DNA of 40,714 bases, taken from a virus. The stretch is taken from IMG/VR virus record IMGVR_UViG_3300047408_000298, positions 1 to 40,714 of that record; one strand, 5' to 3'. A program made the position numbers and the translations under genes. A model generated the notes under the pieces. The model was not told the origin of the DNA and made no database searches. It worked only from the letters and a program-made list of their open reading frames with translations. This document shows, piece by piece, positions 38,813 to 40,714 of the stretch; the stretch's first letter is position 1, and each line of letters begins with the position of its first letter.

Positions 38813-39538
38813 ATGGCCACATCCTACACGGCAAGCGGCGTCTATACCGGCCCGGCGGGCGAAGTCACGGTGCTGACGAAAGGCGCGCAGCCGATCTCGT
38901 TTTACACCAACGATACGCAGCGCGGCCTGATCGATGCCAATGGGGTCTTCGTCCTCAACAATACCGGCCCGCAATCGAATGAGCGGTTTCATCTCACCGA
39001 TACGGCAGCCGCCGGGGTCGCCGCCTGGTTCTCCAACAACAACGCGGCCCCCACGACGCCCATTATCCATAATATCGTGTTCATCGCGTCTGCTCCGAAC
39101 AATGCGTCAGCGGCGTTTACCAGATGTCACGATACGGGCGGGATTCGGAAGATGGATCTCAGCAATGGCGGCATCTCGAATTACGCCGCCAATAACGTCA
39201 ACCTGTCCGATGCGAGCGTGAAAGGCGCGGTCGAGCCCTATGACGACACGCAGCTTGATGCGCTGCAAGCCTCGTTCCTTCAGGTGAATTGGGGCCGGTT
39301 CAAATATCTGGATCAGACGCATACCGATTGGAACCACGGCTATACCGCCCAAGGGGTCGAGGAAGCGTTCGCGCTGACGGCGCCGGAGCTGGTCGATGAG
39401 ACCGAGATCGGCACGAAGGGCGATGGCGCCAAGCGTAAGGGCGTCTATGATTCCGATTTGACGCACATCGCCATGGCGCTTCTGGCGCGCGCGCTGGCGC
39501 GCATAGCGGCCCTCGAAGCGAAGACGGGGCTGTCCTAA
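38813..39538 (+). CDS. Short fibre with S74 intramolecular chaperone domain
   Basis: 241 residues from ATG 38813, chosen for GGAG 8 nt upstream; the longer frame adds a Gly/Ile-rich stretch. The N-terminal 120 residues are beta-rich (SYTASGVYTGPAGEVTVLTK, FYTNDTQRGLIDANGVFVLN). The C-terminal part follows the Peptidase_S74 pattern: SDASVKGAVEPYDD with a candidate catalytic Ser 132 and Lys 137, HGYTAQGVEEAFALTAPELV, and a final trimer-coil helix. Such domains trimerise the fibre and cleave themselves off. The Arg usual between Asp and Lys is Ser here, so cleavage is uncertain. Confidence 0.75.
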   Translation: MATSYTASGVYTGPAGEVTVLTKGAQPISFYTNDTQRGLIDANGVFVLNNTGPQSNERFHLTDTAAAGVAAWFSNNNAAPTTPIIHNIVFIASAPNNASAAFTRCHDTGGIRKMDLSNGGISNYAANNVNLSDASVKGAVEPYDDTQLDALQASFLQVNWGRFKYLDQTHTDWNHGYTAQGVEEAFALTAPELVDETEIGTKGDGAKRKGVYDSDLTHIAMALLARALARIAALEAKTGLS

Positions 39539-39723
39539 CTCTTTCGATCCGTGATCCGGATGTTGCCGTCTCGCTCGATCGTCATGCTCATGTCCATGTC
39601 CATCGCCGTTGTTAAGGCGACCAGAATTTCATCCTGGCTGAAGGCGCGCGCCGGGCCAGCCGGGGGTTCGCGCAGGGCCTCGAGTTGAAAGCGGCGTCGG
39701 TTGACTTGGAGTTTAAGCGGCAT
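39535..39723 (-). CDS. Hypothetical protein, 62 aa
   Basis: A minus-strand frame whose stop overlaps the end of the S74 fibre gene by 4 bases. The sequence looks like a small regulatory protein (MPLKLQVNRRRFQLEALREP, then AFSQDEILVALTTAMDMDMS). No good ribosome-binding site is seen. It lies between the virion genes and attP, a common place for lysogenic-conversion genes; coding status is uncertain. Confidence 0.4.
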   Translation of the reverse strand: MPLKLQVNRRRFQLEALREPPAGPARAFSQDEILVALTTAMDMDMSMTIERDGNIRITDRKS

Positions 39724-39795
39724 TCGTTTCGGCTAGACGTGGGAAGGCAGAGAACGAATGAGCATTTTAGGGGGGTGTAGGGAAGGGACAAAATT

Positions 39796-40025
39796 CCACC
39801 AATATTCCACCAAAAGGGGTCTCAAGAGGCACGTTTGTGCACGATTTGGTACGAAACTTAACCTTTCGTTCTCGTTTAAGGATGCCCCATAAGGGGCTGT
39901 TTCTATTGGCTTTTTGGTGGTGGGCGCGGGAGGGATCGAACCTCCGGCCTATCCCGTGTGAAGGGAGTCCGAAGCCCATATCCGTCAATGGGTTAGCTCA
40001 AAACTCCACCACTACTCCACCACGG
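39796..40025. other. attP: attP with tRNA-Val(CAC) 3' half and integrase arm sites
   Basis: On the minus strand 39967 to 39918 reads as the 3' half of a tRNA: anticodon stem-loop CTCCC-TTCACAC-GGGAT (anticodon CAC, Val), variable loop AGGCC, T-arm GGAGG-TTCGATC-CCTCC, acceptor CGCGCCC, A73 and CCA. No 5' half is present, so it is an attachment core and not a gene. Tandem CCACCA motifs 11 bp apart flank it on both sides (39796-39815 and 40006-40025) and are probable arm-type integrase sites. The integrase stop is about 95 bp to the right. Host target: a tRNA-Val(CAC) gene, restored on integration. Confidence 0.85.
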
Positions 40026-40118
40026 TTTCAGCGCTCACGCTTCGTTCTCAGGCGTTTTTTGCCCGTTCCGTCCGTGTAAGGACGAGTGCCGAAATTGCAT
40101 TTTTCTTATGACCCCCAT

Positions 40119-40714
40119 TCAGGCCCCCTTCGGCACCGGCATCAGATCGGCCTTCTGCGCTTCCTCGCTCGCGATGGCGTGCTCGTAGCGCCGGACCGAA
40201 CTCGCGTCTTTCCATGTCCCGGTCGCGATCTGGCCGGTGGTGTCGAGCCCGCCATAGCGGCGCCCCCAGGCCCCATAAGTGTGCCGGAAGAGATGGAAGG
40301 CTTGGCGCGGGGGGAAGGGCCGCTTCGCCTTCTGGCTGACAAGCTCCAGCAATTCGTAGAGGCGGCCGTTCTTCCTGAACCTGAACACCGTCTCGCCCGG
40401 CCGGTCGAGCCCGCGTGGGTGGCGTTGCAGGGCCGCGGCGACGAAGGGCGGGAGATGGACGCCGCGCGGCGTGCCGGGCTTGGTGTGCTGCACATAGCAG
40501 TGCCCGGCGCGCTTGCCGTCCTTGTTGTCGAAGAATTTCAGCCGGTCGATCGGGAAGCCGGTCGTGCCTTCCGACAGCCGCACCCCGGTATAGTTCAGCA
40601 CGATCAGGAAAATCGAAAACTCGACATCGATCGTCTCGGCGGCGGCGAAGATGCGGAAGGCTTGCTCGGGTTCGAGCCAGTCGGTTTTCTGTTCGCCGCG
40701 CCAGCCCTTCGGGC
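40119..40714 (-). CDS. int: Tyrosine integrase, C-terminal catalytic part
   Basis: Catalytic domain of a phage tyrosine recombinase; it enters from the right edge and ends with TGA at 40119. Visible active-site residues: the first Arg in YTGVRLSEG, the beta-hairpin Lys in TKPGTPRGVHL, the HxxR box in AFHLFRHTYG, a Trp replacing the usual second His in TGTW, and the nucleophilic Tyr in VRRYEHA. All are intact, so the enzyme should be active. attP with a tRNA 3' half lies about 150 bp beyond the stop codon, the usual int-attP order. No start codon belongs to this piece; the gene's start is at 419 at the left edge. Confidence 0.95.
   Translation of the reverse strand, partial: PKGWRGEQKTDWLEPEQAFRIFAAAETIDVEFSIFLIVLNYTGVRLSEGTTGFPIDRLKFFDNKDGKRAGHCYVQHTKPGTPRGVHLPPFVAAALQRHPRGLDRPGETVFRFRKNGRLYELLELVSQKAKRPFPPRQAFHLFRHTYGAWGRRYGGLDTTGQIATGTWKDASSVRRYEHAIASEEAQKADLMPVPKGA

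Noticed and set aside
39918-39967. Functional tRNA gene
   Set aside because: Only the 3' half is present; the D-arm and 5' acceptor strand are missing, so it is an attachment core.
39767-39988. Minus-strand 73-codon frame over attP
   Set aside because: It spans the attachment core and arms; no ribosome-binding site and no domain.
39837-40079. Plus-strand 80-codon frame over attP
   Set aside because: It is translation of the tRNA 3' half and arm sites (the familiar EGSNLRP string) and not a gene.

Overview
The window is, in my reading, a complete circular genome of a temperate, short-tailed (podovirus-type) phage. The host is probably a GC-rich alphaproteobacterium: GC is high throughout, the early and virion proteins resemble those of alphaproteobacterial prophages, and one baseplate-like protein resembles the spike-base protein of the Rhodobacter gene transfer agent. 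The integrase gene is cut by the window ends. Its first 139 codons run off the left edge (419 to 1, minus) and its catalytic half enters from the right edge (40714 to 40119, minus). Joining the ends over a shared 4-base GGGC restores one 336-codon frame. An intact attP carrying the 3' half of a tRNA-Val(CAC) lies just downstream of the integrase, so the sequence represents the excised or virion form and not an integrated prophage.

Layout. 1-2.6 kb (minus): integrase, excisionase-like HTH, Gp49-family protein, three small proteins and an XRE repressor, with 13-bp AACC-N5-GGTT operators. 2.65-2.98 kb: control region with paired operators and an early rightward promoter. 2.97-7.85 kb (plus): Cro-like protein, small proteins, Toprim primase, P-loop helicase-like ATPase, a two-segment membrane protein and a collagen-like Pro/Gly protein, closed by a strong terminator. 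7.9-9.6 kb: a frameshifted small gene, a promoter-like motif followed by a terminator, and small minus-strand genes including an Acb2/Tad1-like hairpin protein. 9.64-11.67 kb (plus): a derived resolvase-like protein, small zinc-type proteins and an orphan C5 cytosine methyltransferase. 11.76-15.34 kb (minus): small genes, most preceded by a repeated leader, including a two-domain sliding-clamp-like protein and two HTH proteins. 15.4-16.1 kb: tandem repeats and an iteron-type origin. 16.2-39.5 kb (plus): terminase, portal, scaffold, capsid, T7-like tail tubular proteins A and B, internal virion proteins, tailspike, spike-base protein and an S74-type chaperone-ended fibre. 39.8-40.03 kb: attP.

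The phage encodes a primase, a helicase, a clamp-like protein and an iteron origin but no recognisable DNA or RNA polymerase, so it should depend on host polymerases. I recognise no endolysin. The most unusual signals are: (1) a composite core-plus-arm site present at attP and in two further copies in inverted orientation that bracket the early/replication module; (2) a strictly spaced motif TTGACAG-N13-GTGGCGCTCCT at three module starts, each followed by a hairpin that contains a Shine-Dalgarno sequence; (3) the repeated leader cassettes; and (4) a shared peptide motif in a secreted small protein and an internal virion protein.
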